Assembly (NCBI RefSeq): GCF_048323755.1
Contig: NZ_JBLWFS010000003.1
Span: 241,914 to 305,913, forward strand
Length of the DNA stretch: 64,000 nt
Direction: 5' to 3'
Source of the DNA: Alkalihalobacterium sp048323755
GTDB taxonomy: Bacteria > Bacillota > Bacilli > Bacillales > Bacillaceae_F
How positions within the stretch are numbered: the first letter of the stretch is position 1; each line of letters begins with the position of its first letter. Below the pieces are notes generated by a model. The model was given only the letters and a program-made list of their open reading frames with translations, made no database searches and was not told the DNA's origin. The position numbers and the translations under genes are program-made. Shown here piece by piece: positions 34,602 to 43,802 of the stretch.

Positions 34602-37217
34602 ATGGCACAGCATACGCCTATGATACAGCAATATTTAGGAATTAAGGCACAATATAAAGATGCCTTTTTATTTTTTCGTTTAGGAGACTTTTATGAATTA
34701 TTCTTTGAAGATGCGAAGCTCGCAGCAAAAGAATTAGAAATTACGTTAACTGGAAGAGGTGGTGGTGAGGATCGCATTCCAATGTGTGGAGTCCCTTATC
34801 ACTCAGCTGAACAATACATTACTCAATTAATAGAAAAGGGATATAAGGTTGCTCTTTGTGAGCAAGTAGAGGATCCGAGAGAAGCGAAAGGGGTCGTTAA
34901 GCGAGAGGTTGTTAAGTTAATCACCCCTGGAACAGTAATGGATGGTAAAACCATTGCCGATAAAGAAAATAATTTTATAACATCGGTGTCCGATTTAGAT
35001 GAAGGGCGTTTCGGTTTTGTTCGTACGGATTTAACGACTGGTGAAAGTTCTATCACTGTATTAACAGGTGGAATAGATGATGTCGTTTATGAGCTTGCTT
35101 CGATTGCGGCTAAAGAAGTAATAGTTTCACCAAACTTTAACGAGTCGTATCTTAAGTTGGTAAAGCAAAGATTATCAATTACTATTTCATTTGAAGCCGA
35201 TGAGGGTGTACCGGAGTTCTTCCAATCGATTTGTGAGGGGATTCAACATGACAATCTTGTGGGAACGATCGGAAGGTTATGTAATTATTTAGTTCGAACA
35301 CAAAGGCGTTCGCTTGATCATTTACAGCAAGTTCAATATTATACGGCTAATCAATATATGAAAATTGATTATCATTCAAAGCGAAACTTAGAATTAATTG
35401 AAACGATTCGAGAGAAAAAGAAAAAAGGCTCATTACTATGGATTGTTGATGCAACTGTAACGGCTATGGGTGCCCGCTTATTAAAAAAGTGGTTAGAACG
35501 TCCATTAATTAATCAAGGAGAAATTGAAGAGCGTCTAACGGTTGTTGAGACGTTTATGGAGCAATTCTTTACCAGGGAAGAGTTACGAGAAGCTCTGACT
35601 GAAGTATATGACCTAGAACGCCTTGCGGGGAAAGTAGCCTACGGTAATGTGAATGCACGAGAGCTTGTTCAACTACGCAGATCCCTCCAACAAGTTCCGA
35701 AGATCGTTCAGATCGTAGAACAGCTTCATGTTCCTTTATCAGATCGATTAATTACGACGATCGACCATTGTGATGAATTATTAGACTTATTAGAAACGAG
35801 TATTGTTGATGATCCTCCATTATCTGTTAAGGATGGTGGGATGATTAAAACTGGTTTTAATAGTGAACTAGATACTTATAGAGATGCAAGTTTGAATGGG
35901 AAAACGTGGATTGCTGCACTTGAACAAAGAGAACGGCAAGAAACAGGGATCAAGTCGCTTAAGATCGGTTATAACAAAGTATTTGGCTACTATATTGAGG
36001 TAACTAAGTCCAATATCCCAAACCTTCCAGAAGGACGTTACGAACGAAAGCAAACGTTAGCTAATGCTGAACGTTATATAACGCCAGAACTTAAAGAAAA
36101 AGAAACGCTTATTCTAGAAGCAGAAGAAAAAATTGAGTTGCTTGAATATGATTTATTTCAACTGATCCGTGAACAAGTAAAAAGTTATATACGCCAACTT
36201 CAAGAGCTGGCTAAAACCATAAGTACATTGGATGTGTTACAGAGCTTTGCGACAATCAGTAATGAGCAACACTTTGTGAGACCAAAGTTTACAGAAGATC
36301 GGCAAATTCATATTGAAAATGGACGGCACCCGGTTGTTGAAAAAATGATCGACCGCGGGCAATATGTTTCAAATGATGTTGTCATGGATCGCGAACGTGA
36401 AATATTATTAATTACGGGACCAAATATGGCCGGTAAAAGTACGTATATGAGACAGTTAGCATTAACGTCTATTATGGCACAAGTCGGGTGTTTTGTTCCT
36501 GCAACAACTGCAGTTCTTCCAATTTTTGATCAGATCTTTACGAGAATTGGTGCGGCAGATGATTTGGCAAGTGGACAAAGTACATTTATGGTAGAGATGT
36601 TAGAGACAAAACATGCGTTAACAAATGCAACGGAAAATAGTTTAATTTTATTAGATGAGATCGGTAGAGGAACATCCACCTATGATGGGATGGCACTCGC
36701 CCAAGCAATTGTTGAATATATTCATGAGCAAATTGGAGCCAAGACTTTATTCTCTACTCACTATCATGAACTTACCGCGTTAGAACAACAATTAGAACGA
36801 CTCAAGAACGTTCATGTTTCAGCTATAGAGGAGAATGGTAAAGTTGTATTTTTACACAAAGTTGTTGACGGACAAGCTGACAGAAGCTATGGGATTTATG
36901 TTGCGCAACTAGCAGAACTTCCAGAACATGTTATCGTTCGAGCGGATGAAATTTTACACCAATTAGAGGGTGTGGACAAACAAGCGGTACTTCCTTTTAA
37001 CCCAAAAGTGGAAATCGAAGGACGTGAAGTAAAAGAGGGACAACCTATTCAATTATCTTTATTTGGTGAAAATGAACATCAACCAAAAAAAACTCAAATC
37101 AGTTCTGCAGAAACAGGAATTATTAAAGACCTTAAAATGTTAGATATTCTAAATATGACACCGTTTGAAGCGTTACAAATGTTAAATGACATTCAGCGAA
37201 AATTAAGAAAAAGCTAA
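34602..37217 (+). CDS. mutS: DNA mismatch repair protein MutS
   Basis: Recognises mismatches and recruits MutL. The 871-residue protein has the mismatch-reading FYELF motif in RLGDFYELFFEDA near the N-terminus, lever and clamp regions, and the ATPase with GPNMAGKST, the LLDEIGRGTSTYDGMALAQA block and STHYHEL. Near the end FNPKVEI and QLSLFGE resemble the beta-clamp binding motif QLSLF. ATG follows GGGGGATT. Separated by four bases of ribosome binding site from the mutL unit. Confidence 0.98.
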   Translation: MAQHTPMIQQYLGIKAQYKDAFLFFRLGDFYELFFEDAKLAAKELEITLTGRGGGEDRIPMCGVPYHSAEQYITQLIEKGYKVALCEQVEDPREAKGVVKREVVKLITPGTVMDGKTIADKENNFITSVSDLDEGRFGFVRTDLTTGESSITVLTGGIDDVVYELASIAAKEVIVSPNFNESYLKLVKQRLSITISFEADEGVPEFFQSICEGIQHDNLVGTIGRLCNYLVRTQRRSLDHLQQVQYYTANQYMKIDYHSKRNLELIETIREKKKKGSLLWIVDATVTAMGARLLKKWLERPLINQGEIEERLTVVETFMEQFFTREELREALTEVYDLERLAGKVAYGNVNARELVQLRRSLQQVPKIVQIVEQLHVPLSDRLITTIDHCDELLDLLETSIVDDPPLSVKDGGMIKTGFNSELDTYRDASLNGKTWIAALEQRERQETGIKSLKIGYNKVFGYYIEVTKSNIPNLPEGRYERKQTLANAERYITPELKEKETLILEAEEKIELLEYDLFQLIREQVKSYIRQLQELAKTISTLDVLQSFATISNEQHFVRPKFTEDRQIHIENGRHPVVEKMIDRGQYVSNDVVMDREREILLITGPNMAGKSTYMRQLALTSIMAQVGCFVPATTAVLPIFDQIFTRIGAADDLASGQSTFMVEMLETKHALTNATENSLILLDEIGRGTSTYDGMALAQAIVEYIHEQIGAKTLFSTHYHELTALEQQLERLKNVHVSAIEENGKVVFLHKVVDGQADRSYGIYVAQLAELPEHVIVRADEILHQLEGVDKQAVLPFNPKVEIEGREVKEGQPIQLSLFGENEHQPKKTQISSAETGIIKDLKMLDILNMTPFEALQMLNDIQRKLRKS

Positions 37218-37233
37218 GGAGGTGCGTGAAGCC

Positions 37234-39108
37234 ATGGGGAAGATTGTAAAGTTAGATGAACAGTTATCAAATAAAATTGCAGCTGGGGAAGTGGTGGAAC
37301 GCCCCGCTTCAATCGTTAAAGAGTTAGTCGAGAATGCAATTGATGCAAATAGCACACAAATCGTTATTGAAGTTGAAGAAGGCGGACTCTCCAAAATTAG
37401 AATACTAGATAATGGTGATGGTATTTTACCTGATGATGTTGAGACGGCTTTTTATCGTCATGCAACAAGTAAGATTAAAACGGATAAAGACCTTTTCCAT
37501 ATCATTACTTTAGGATTCCGTGGTGAAGCCCTGCCAAGTATTGCTTCAGTTTCATATCTTGAATTGAATACGAGTACCGGCGATGGTGCAGGAACATGTA
37601 TACAATTAGAAGGTGGAAAAATTACTGCAAAACAGTCGGCTAACAGTAGAAAAGGAACTGAAGTTACAATAACGAACCTTTTTTATAACACTCCGGCCAG
37701 GTTAAAGTATTTGAAGACGGTTCATACGGAATTAGGTAATATAAGTGATATTGTGAACCGTATTGCATTAGCACATCCTGAGATTGCATTTGAACTCTAC
37801 CATAACGGAAAGCAGATGCTGCAGACAAATGGGAATGGGAGTCAACTGCAGGTCTTGCATTCGATCTATGGTGCGGCTGTTGCAAAACAAATGTTGCCAA
37901 TCGAGTTAGAAACGATAGACTTTCAAGTTACCGGTTTTATTGTGAAGCCTGAAATAACTAGAGCATCCCGGCAATACATGTCTACCTTTGTAAATGGAAG
38001 GTATATTAAAAATTATTCATTAGCGAGAGCGATCCAAGAAGGTTATCATACGCTTCTTCCGATTGGTCGATATCCGATTGTTGTACTAAATATAAAGATG
38101 GATCCTTTATTGATTGACGTAAATGTTCATCCTTCTAAATTGGAAGTTCGATTAAGTAAAGAAGAGGAACTAACGACGCTCATAAAAGAGGGAATTCAAA
38201 GTGTCTTTAAAAAAACACAGCTCATTCCTGAAGTGGTTCGGGAAAAAAAGGAAAAACCGAAATCAGAACAAATCGCTTTTCAACTCAATCATGAAGAACG
38301 ACAGGTAAGGACGGTCGAATATCAACCGACTAATTCTACATTTGCAACATATAATGCACCTAAACCAACTAAAAGCGATGAAGAACAACCAATTGAACTT
38401 GACGATGTTTTTAAAGAAGAAAAAAGCATCTCTACTGAAAAAGTAGAGAAAGCTGAAGTGGAAGAAGATACTTCAGTAGAAAATACAGTTAAGGAACAAT
38501 CATTCTACGAGTTTGCACAAAATGATCGTGTACCGACCCTTTACCCGATCGGTCAAATGCACGGAACGTATATACTTGCCCAGAATGAACAAGGTCTCTA
38601 TATTATTGACCAACACGCGGCACAAGAGAGAATTAAATATGAGTATTTTAAAGAAAAAGTTGGACAAGTTACTTCAGAACTTCAAGACCTTCTTGTGCCA
38701 ATTACACTTGAATGCACTCAAAGTGAGTTTATAACCTTAAAGGACTACTCAGAAGAGTTAAAACAAGTCGGCTTATTTTTAGAACCATTCGGTAATCAAA
38801 CCTATATCATCCGTTCATATCCTACTTGGCTACCTAAAGGCCTTGAAGATGAAACATTACGAGAAATGATTGATCAAGTCGTGTCCAAGAAAAAAATAGA
38901 CATAAAAAAACTTCGTGAAGAAGCTGCGATTCTAATGTCTTGTAAGGCAGCGATCAAAGCTAATCGTCATTTAAGAACAGATGAACAGTTTGCCCTATTA
39001 GAAAGTTTACGAAAGTGTATGGATCCCTTCACTTGTCCGCATGGGCGTCCAATCCTTATTCATTATTCGACATATGAAATGGAAAAAATGTTTAAAAGGA
39101 TAATGTAA
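37234..39108 (+). CDS. mutL: DNA mismatch repair protein MutL
   Basis: GHKL ATPase and nicking endonuclease. N-terminal motifs: IAAGEVVERPASIVKELVENAIDA (ATP site), DNGDGI, RGEALPSIASV and TPARLKYL. A variable acidic linker spans about 340-425. The C-terminal domain carries the endonuclease motif DQHAAQERIKYE (about residue 459), ACKAAIKANRHL and the zinc-site CPHGRP. So this is the nicking type used in bacteria without MutH. ATG 37234 is chosen; a GTG at 37222 overlaps the AAGGAGG site. 624 residues. Confidence 0.97.
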   Translation: MGKIVKLDEQLSNKIAAGEVVERPASIVKELVENAIDANSTQIVIEVEEGGLSKIRILDNGDGILPDDVETAFYRHATSKIKTDKDLFHIITLGFRGEALPSIASVSYLELNTSTGDGAGTCIQLEGGKITAKQSANSRKGTEVTITNLFYNTPARLKYLKTVHTELGNISDIVNRIALAHPEIAFELYHNGKQMLQTNGNGSQLQVLHSIYGAAVAKQMLPIELETIDFQVTGFIVKPEITRASRQYMSTFVNGRYIKNYSLARAIQEGYHTLLPIGRYPIVVLNIKMDPLLIDVNVHPSKLEVRLSKEEELTTLIKEGIQSVFKKTQLIPEVVREKKEKPKSEQIAFQLNHEERQVRTVEYQPTNSTFATYNAPKPTKSDEEQPIELDDVFKEEKSISTEKVEKAEVEEDTSVENTVKEQSFYEFAQNDRVPTLYPIGQMHGTYILAQNEQGLYIIDQHAAQERIKYEYFKEKVGQVTSELQDLLVPITLECTQSEFITLKDYSEELKQVGLFLEPFGNQTYIIRSYPTWLPKGLEDETLREMIDQVVSKKKIDIKKLREEAAILMSCKAAIKANRHLRTDEQFALLESLRKCMDPFTCPHGRPILIHYSTYEMEKMFKRIM

Positions 39109-39240
39109 AAAGTAATTATGGAATGATTATCACTCTTTCAATGTGGATATAATGATAGATGGCTTATCTACTAATAAGTTGCGAGTCAGGTGTGAAAGGG
39201 TCTATAATATGGAAGCACTATAGTGATGTGGAGAGATAAT

Positions 39241-40032
39241 GTGTATATAACAACAGCCTTAAAGCATAATGAAAAATTAGTAGAAAAAGCTAAAAAAATA
39301 AGTATAGACATGAATGCTTCATTTATTAACCGAGAAGACAAACCCATAGAGGCTTTGGTAGAAGAGCTTGGAGATGACATTTTAGTTGTTGGAAAGGAAA
39401 AGCTCTTCTATTACTCCATTCATTCAACCGAACCTTTCTTTTTTCACCCGAACTCGGCAATGTTCCGTTTTAAAAGATTGCAAAAAGATGGGTATGATCC
39501 ATTTATAGAAGTTTCCCAGTTAAAAGAAGGGATGACTTTATTAGATTGTACGTTAGGTCTTGGTTCGGACGCGATTATTGCTCAATCTGTTGTTGGTTCG
39601 TCGGGAAAAGTAGTAGGGATTGAAGAAAGTCGTCCGATCGCTTATATTGTTAATGAAGGTTTGAAGTTTTGGGATTCTGGTAATAACTTATTTAATCAAG
39701 CGATGCGGTCGATAAAAGTTATTCATGGAAATCACTTGGATCATCTCCGTAGTTTGGAAGATAATAGCTACGATGTCATTTATTTTGATCCAATGTTTGA
39801 AGCTGATCTAGAAACATCGCAAGGGTTAACGCCGTTAAAGTCTTTAGCCTGGTATCATCCAATAACTATTGAAACGATTGAAGAGGCGAAGCGGGTAGCG
39901 AGACAGCGGATTGTTTTTAAAGATCATTGGAAAAGTGATCGGTTTGCTAAATTTGATTTTGACGTGATAAAAAGACGAACTTCAAGATTTCATTTCGGTT
40001 ACTACGAGTTAAACAACCAAATGAAAAGTTGA
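39241..40032 (+). CDS. Class I SAM-dependent methyltransferase, RsmJ-like
   Basis: About 263 residues. A Rossmann-type SAM site is seen in MTLLDCTLGLGSDAIIAQ and GKVVGIEES, and the catalytic motif is DVIYFDPMFEAD, which resembles the DPM(Y/F) of RsmJ-like rRNA guanine N2-methyltransferases. The target RNA is not known. GTG 39241 is preferred because GGAGAG lies five bases upstream; ATG 39226 is an alternative that would add five residues. It lies between mutL and miaA, where B. subtilis has other genes; a link to RNA modification fits the miaA neighbour. Confidence 0.78.
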   Translation: MYITTALKHNEKLVEKAKKISIDMNASFINREDKPIEALVEELGDDILVVGKEKLFYYSIHSTEPFFFHPNSAMFRFKRLQKDGYDPFIEVSQLKEGMTLLDCTLGLGSDAIIAQSVVGSSGKVVGIEESRPIAYIVNEGLKFWDSGNNLFNQAMRSIKVIHGNHLDHLRSLEDNSYDVIYFDPMFEADLETSQGLTPLKSLAWYHPITIETIEEAKRVARQRIVFKDHWKSDRFAKFDFDVIKRRTSRFHFGYYELNNQMKS

Positions 40033-40055
40033 TAAGGATACAAAAGGGTGTTGTC

Positions 40056-41003
40056 ATGAAGGAGAAACTTGTTGTTATAGTTGGCCCTACAGCGGTTGGT
40101 AAAACCAAGATGGGCATAGAGTTAGCCAAACGTTTCAATGGGGAGATTATTAGTGGTGACTCCATGCAAATTTATAAAGAGATGGATATTGGTACAGCAA
40201 AAGTAAAGATAGAAGAAATGGATGGAATACCCCATCACTTGCTAGACATCAAGGAGCCGACAGAACCTTTTTCTGTTGCTGAATTTAAAGATCTCGTTCA
40301 GCCACTGATAAAATCGTTAAATGCGCAAGGGAAATTACCATTTATCGTTGGTGGAACCGGTTTATATATAAACTCAGTCATACAGGATTTTAATTTTGCT
40401 GATACATCTACTGATTTGCAGTTTCGAGAAGAAATGGAGAAGTTTGTAGAAGAGCATGGTGTTGAACAACTTCATCAGCAATTAAAGGATGTGGATTCTG
40501 TCAGTTATACTTCCATTCACCCGAATAATTATAGAAGAGTTATTCGAGCGTTAGAAGTGTTGAAGCTTACAGGGAAAACATTATCTGAATATCAACAATC
40601 TCAAACGCAAGAGTCGCCATATGACTATGTCTTTATTGGCTTAACGATGGACCGGGATGTATTATATGAGCGTATAAACGATCGTGTCGATCTGATGATT
40701 GAATATGGTCTAATTGAAGAGGCGAAACGATTGTATGATCTTGGGGTTCGAGAATGTCAATCTGTACAAGCGATTGGGTATAAAGAAATTTATGAATACA
40801 TAGAAGGAAGAGTGAGTAAGGAAGAAGCGATCGAAATCCTTAAACGAAACTCAAGACGTTATGCGAAAAGACAATACACATGGTTTCGAAATAAAGCAGA
40901 TGTTCACTGGTTTGACATGACAAATGCAAACTTTAATAAAAAGATTATAGAAATTAAACATTTTATAGAAGGAAAGCTTTATAATCATAGCGAAATAAAA
41001 TAA
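40056..41003 (+). CDS. miaA: tRNA dimethylallyltransferase
   Basis: Transfers the dimethylallyl group to A37 of tRNAs, making the substrate for MiaB (31336). 315 residues with P-loop GPTAVGKT (10-17), SGDSMQIYKEMDIGTAK, HHLLDI, GGTGLYI and the C-terminal QYTWFRNK. ATG 40056 has AAAGGGTG upstream; the frame continues 5' into the preceding gene's end without a better site. Next gene is hfq, as in most bacteria. Confidence 0.97.
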   Translation: MKEKLVVIVGPTAVGKTKMGIELAKRFNGEIISGDSMQIYKEMDIGTAKVKIEEMDGIPHHLLDIKEPTEPFSVAEFKDLVQPLIKSLNAQGKLPFIVGGTGLYINSVIQDFNFADTSTDLQFREEMEKFVEEHGVEQLHQQLKDVDSVSYTSIHPNNYRRVIRALEVLKLTGKTLSEYQQSQTQESPYDYVFIGLTMDRDVLYERINDRVDLMIEYGLIEEAKRLYDLGVRECQSVQAIGYKEIYEYIEGRVSKEEAIEILKRNSRRYAKRQYTWFRNKADVHWFDMTNANFNKKIIEIKHFIEGKLYNHSEIK

Positions 41004-41028
41004 CAGTACATAGAAGGGGGACTTATAA

Positions 41029-41268
41029 ATGAAGCAATCCGTTAACATTCAAGACCAATTCCTAAATCAACTACGCAAGGATAATATCGCAGTTACTGTT
41101 TTCTTGTTAAATGGTTTCCAGTTACGTGGATTAATTAAAGCGTTTGATAATTTCACAATTATCCTAGAGAGTGAAGGAAAACAGCAACTTGTTTATAAAC
41201 ATGCAATTTCTACTTTTGCTCCACAGCGTAATGTTCAAGTGAATATTGATCCAGAACAACAATCGTAA
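41029..41268 (+). CDS. hfq: RNA chaperone Hfq
   Basis: 79-residue Sm-fold hexameric RNA-binding protein. Sm1 motif region VFLLNGFQLRGLIKAFDNFTIILE and Sm2 motif YKHAIST are intact; the N-terminal VNIQDQFLNQLRK is typical. GAAGGGGGAC precedes the ATG. Follows miaA by 25 bases and is followed by an unusually large hairpin. Confidence 0.97.
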   Translation: MKQSVNIQDQFLNQLRKDNIAVTVFLLNGFQLRGLIKAFDNFTIILESEGKQQLVYKHAISTFAPQRNVQVNIDPEQQS

Positions 41269-41282
41269 CGATTGGAATTGGT

Positions 41283-41371
41283 GAGGGTTACTCGTGAGTG
41301 TTAAGACCTTGGGATACTAAGATGCATATCTTAGTAAAGGTATTGCGCACTTCGGAGTGACCCTCTTTTTC
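41283..41371 (+). terminator. Extended multi-stem hairpin and terminator behind hfq
   Basis: Outer stem GAGGGTTACTC (41283-41293) / GAGTGACCCTC (41355-41365), then T5C. Inside, ACCTT pairs with AAGGT and TACTAAGAT with ATCTTAGTA around a GCAT loop, so nearly the whole 83-base segment folds into one long interrupted rod. It ends hfq transcription; its size suggests an added role such as a released small RNA. Confidence 0.75.
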
Positions 41372-41413
41372 TTGTCTTCCTCTTTTCTAATTTCATTTGT
41401 TAAAAAATCTTAA

Positions 41414-41443
41414 TAGGCATTTGTCACAAAAATTAGGCATTTG
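41414..41443. repeat. Direct repeat TAGGCATTTG upstream of spoVK
   Basis: TAGGCATTTG occurs at 41414-41423 and 41434-41443, exactly 20 bases apart (two DNA turns), followed by CGTATAGTAT which may be a -10 region. It lies 42 bases before the spoVK start. Either a regulator site or duplicated sigma-factor recognition; not assigned. Confidence 0.5.
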
Positions 41444-41484
41444 CGTATAGTATTGTAACCGATTGTAAACAGAGGGGTGAAACA

Positions 41485-42447
41485 ATGAAAAATACAACAG
41501 TTACCCGCTCGAAAGGACAAATTAATGTTGTCCTGAACCGTGAAAATAAGCGAGATAAGGATAGTTTATATCGAATAGAACAACCTTTTGGAAATACATT
41601 GGCCCAAAAACATGAAGTACTAGAGCGTATGGAAAAAGAACTGTCTTCATTAGTTGGATTAAACGATGTAAAACGATTGTTAAAAGAAGTATATGCATGG
41701 CTTTACATCAATAATTGTCGGAAAGAAAATGGATTAAAAAGTTCAAAACAGTCCTTGCACATGATTTTTAAAGGAAATCCGGGAACGGGAAAGACGACAG
41801 TAGCTCGCCTGCTCGCCAAATTGTTTCATGAAATGGAAGTACTTTCAAAGGGGCATCTGATTGAAGTTGAGAGAGCTGATTTAGTAGGTGAATATATTGG
41901 ACATACCGCGCAGAAGACGAGAGAAGTACTAAAGAAAGCGCTAGGCGGGGTCCTGTTTATAGATGAAGCATATTCATTGGCTCGCGGTGGAGAAAAAGAT
42001 TTTGGAAAAGAGGCCATTGATACGTTGGTTAAAGCAATGGAAGATCAGCAACATGACTTTATTTTAATTTTAGCAGGATACGGTAGAGAAATGGATTATT
42101 TCCTATCCCTAAATCCTGGATTGCCATCGCGTTTCCCAATAACGATTCCTTTTGAAGATTATACAACCAATGAATTAATGGAAATTAGCGAAATCATGCT
42201 AGCAGAAAGAGAGTATCAGCTATCGAGGCAAGGCGAACAAAAAATTCGAGAGTATTTACGAAAAATTAAAGGAGAACAAGGAAAAACGTTTAGTAATGGC
42301 CGGTTTGTGAGAAACTTAATTGAGCAAGCAATTCGTACTCAAGCTGTTCGTCTTCTTGTTGAGGAAAAGTACGACAGGCAATCTCTATCTACTCTTCAAG
42401 CAGAGGACTTCGACTTTGAGAAGTCTAGAGTTCAACCGTTTTCTTGA
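41485..42447 (+). CDS. spoVK: Stage V sporulation protein K, AAA ATPase
   Basis: 320-residue CbbX/SpoVK AAA protein needed for spore maturation in B. subtilis. Walker A GNPGTGKTT, Walker B VLFIDEAYSLARGG, sensor region FILILAGYGREMDYFLSLNPGLPSRFP and a second-region arginine NGRFVRNLIEQAIRTQAVR. The first 35 residues are basic and variable. AGAGGGGTGA precedes the ATG. Expected to be sporulation-specific. Confidence 0.95.
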   Translation: MKNTTVTRSKGQINVVLNRENKRDKDSLYRIEQPFGNTLAQKHEVLERMEKELSSLVGLNDVKRLLKEVYAWLYINNCRKENGLKSSKQSLHMIFKGNPGTGKTTVARLLAKLFHEMEVLSKGHLIEVERADLVGEYIGHTAQKTREVLKKALGGVLFIDEAYSLARGGEKDFGKEAIDTLVKAMEDQQHDFILILAGYGREMDYFLSLNPGLPSRFPITIPFEDYTTNELMEISEIMLAEREYQLSRQGEQKIREYLRKIKGEQGKTFSNGRFVRNLIEQAIRTQAVRLLVEEKYDRQSLSTLQAEDFDFEKSRVQPFS

Positions 42448-42513
42448 CATTTAGTGGACGTATGTGTAATATCTTCAAGACGGAATTAGATAATCAAAGG
42501 TTGTGAGTTCATA

Positions 42514-43785
42514 GTGCAAGAAGTTAGAAATGAATCAAAAGAACGCGTTATTTTAGCAGGTTGTCAAACGAAAGATAGAACTGACGACCACTTCTTATAT
42601 TCTATGGAAGAGCTTAAATCATTAACGGCAACGGCTAATGGTGAAGTTGTTGCTACGATTGATCAAAAGAAAGTTTCAATTGATTCGGCGACCTATTTAG
42701 GGCGTGGAAAAATAGAAGAGCTTTCCTTACTAATAGAAGAGAAAGAACCAGATATAGTGATTTTTAATGATGAGTTATCTGCTGGTCAAATTCGAAATAT
42801 ATCTTCTGTTTTTGGAGATAGTGTACGTGTAATAGATCGTACGCAACTCATCTTAGATATATTCGCGCAACGAGCGCAATCAAGGGAGGGTAAGCTCCAA
42901 GTAGAGCTTGCCCAATTGAATTATCTTCTACCCCGTCTTATGGGACGAGGTTTAGCTTTATCTCGTTTAGGTGGTGGAATAGGAACGCGTGGTCCCGGGG
43001 AAACCCAGTTGGAAACCGATCGAAGGCATATCCGCCGACGTATGGACGAAATAAAACAGCAATTATCAACGATTGTTCAACATCGAAAACAGTATCGAGA
43101 GCGCCGAAAAGAAAACCAAGTGTTACAAATCGCCTTAGTAGGTTATACGAATGCAGGGAAATCTACGATTCTTAATCGTTTAACTGCGGCAGACACATTT
43201 GAACAAAATTTATTGTTTGCGACTTTAGATCCGACGACGAGAAAATTAAAGTTACCAAGTGGAATGAACGTTTTATTGTCCGATACGGTAGGGTTTATTC
43301 AAGACCTTCCAACGACATTAATTGCTGCCTTCCGTTCGACGTTAGAGGAAGTTCAAGAGGCAGATCTGATTTTACATATTATTGATGCCTCACATGAGAA
43401 TTTTAGTGAACACGAGAAGACAGTTTTAAAGTTATTAGAGGATCTTGATGTAAATGAAATACCCATGTTAACCGTCTATAATAAAGCGGATCTAATTCTG
43501 GATAAAGATGATATTTTTGTTCATTCATCAGAACTGTTAATCTCAGCAAAAGATGAAAAGCACCTAAGAAAGCTACAAGATAAGATTGAAGAAATGCTCA
43601 AACAAGAAATGGTCTTTTATAAAGCAAAGGTTCATTCCGATCAAGGGAAATTGCTAGCTAGAATTAAAACGGAAACAATTCTTTTAAATCAAAGTTGGGA
43701 TGAAGAAACAGAAACGTATGATTGTGAGGGGTTTGTTCATCCAAATCACTCACTGGCCCATCAATTAAACCAAACAGAGCGTTAA
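42514..43785 (+). CDS. hflX: GTPase HflX
   Basis: 423-residue ribosome-associated GTPase that splits stalled or hibernating ribosomes. N-terminal HflX domain contains GRGKIEEL and the conserved glycine-rich GRGLALSRLGGGIGTRGPGETQLETDRR; the G domain has G1 GYTNAGKST, G3 DTVGFI and G4 YNKAD. The start is GTG 42514 behind AAAGGTTGTGAG. Named ynbA in older B. subtilis maps. Confidence 0.95.
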   Translation: MQEVRNESKERVILAGCQTKDRTDDHFLYSMEELKSLTATANGEVVATIDQKKVSIDSATYLGRGKIEELSLLIEEKEPDIVIFNDELSAGQIRNISSVFGDSVRVIDRTQLILDIFAQRAQSREGKLQVELAQLNYLLPRLMGRGLALSRLGGGIGTRGPGETQLETDRRHIRRRMDEIKQQLSTIVQHRKQYRERRKENQVLQIALVGYTNAGKSTILNRLTAADTFEQNLLFATLDPTTRKLKLPSGMNVLLSDTVGFIQDLPTTLIAAFRSTLEEVQEADLILHIIDASHENFSEHEKTVLKLLEDLDVNEIPMLTVYNKADLILDKDDIFVHSSELLISAKDEKHLRKLQDKIEEMLKQEMVFYKAKVHSDQGKLLARIKTETILLNQSWDEETETYDCEGFVHPNHSLAHQLNQTER

Positions 43786-43802
43786 ATAGTAGGGAGAATA
43801 GT

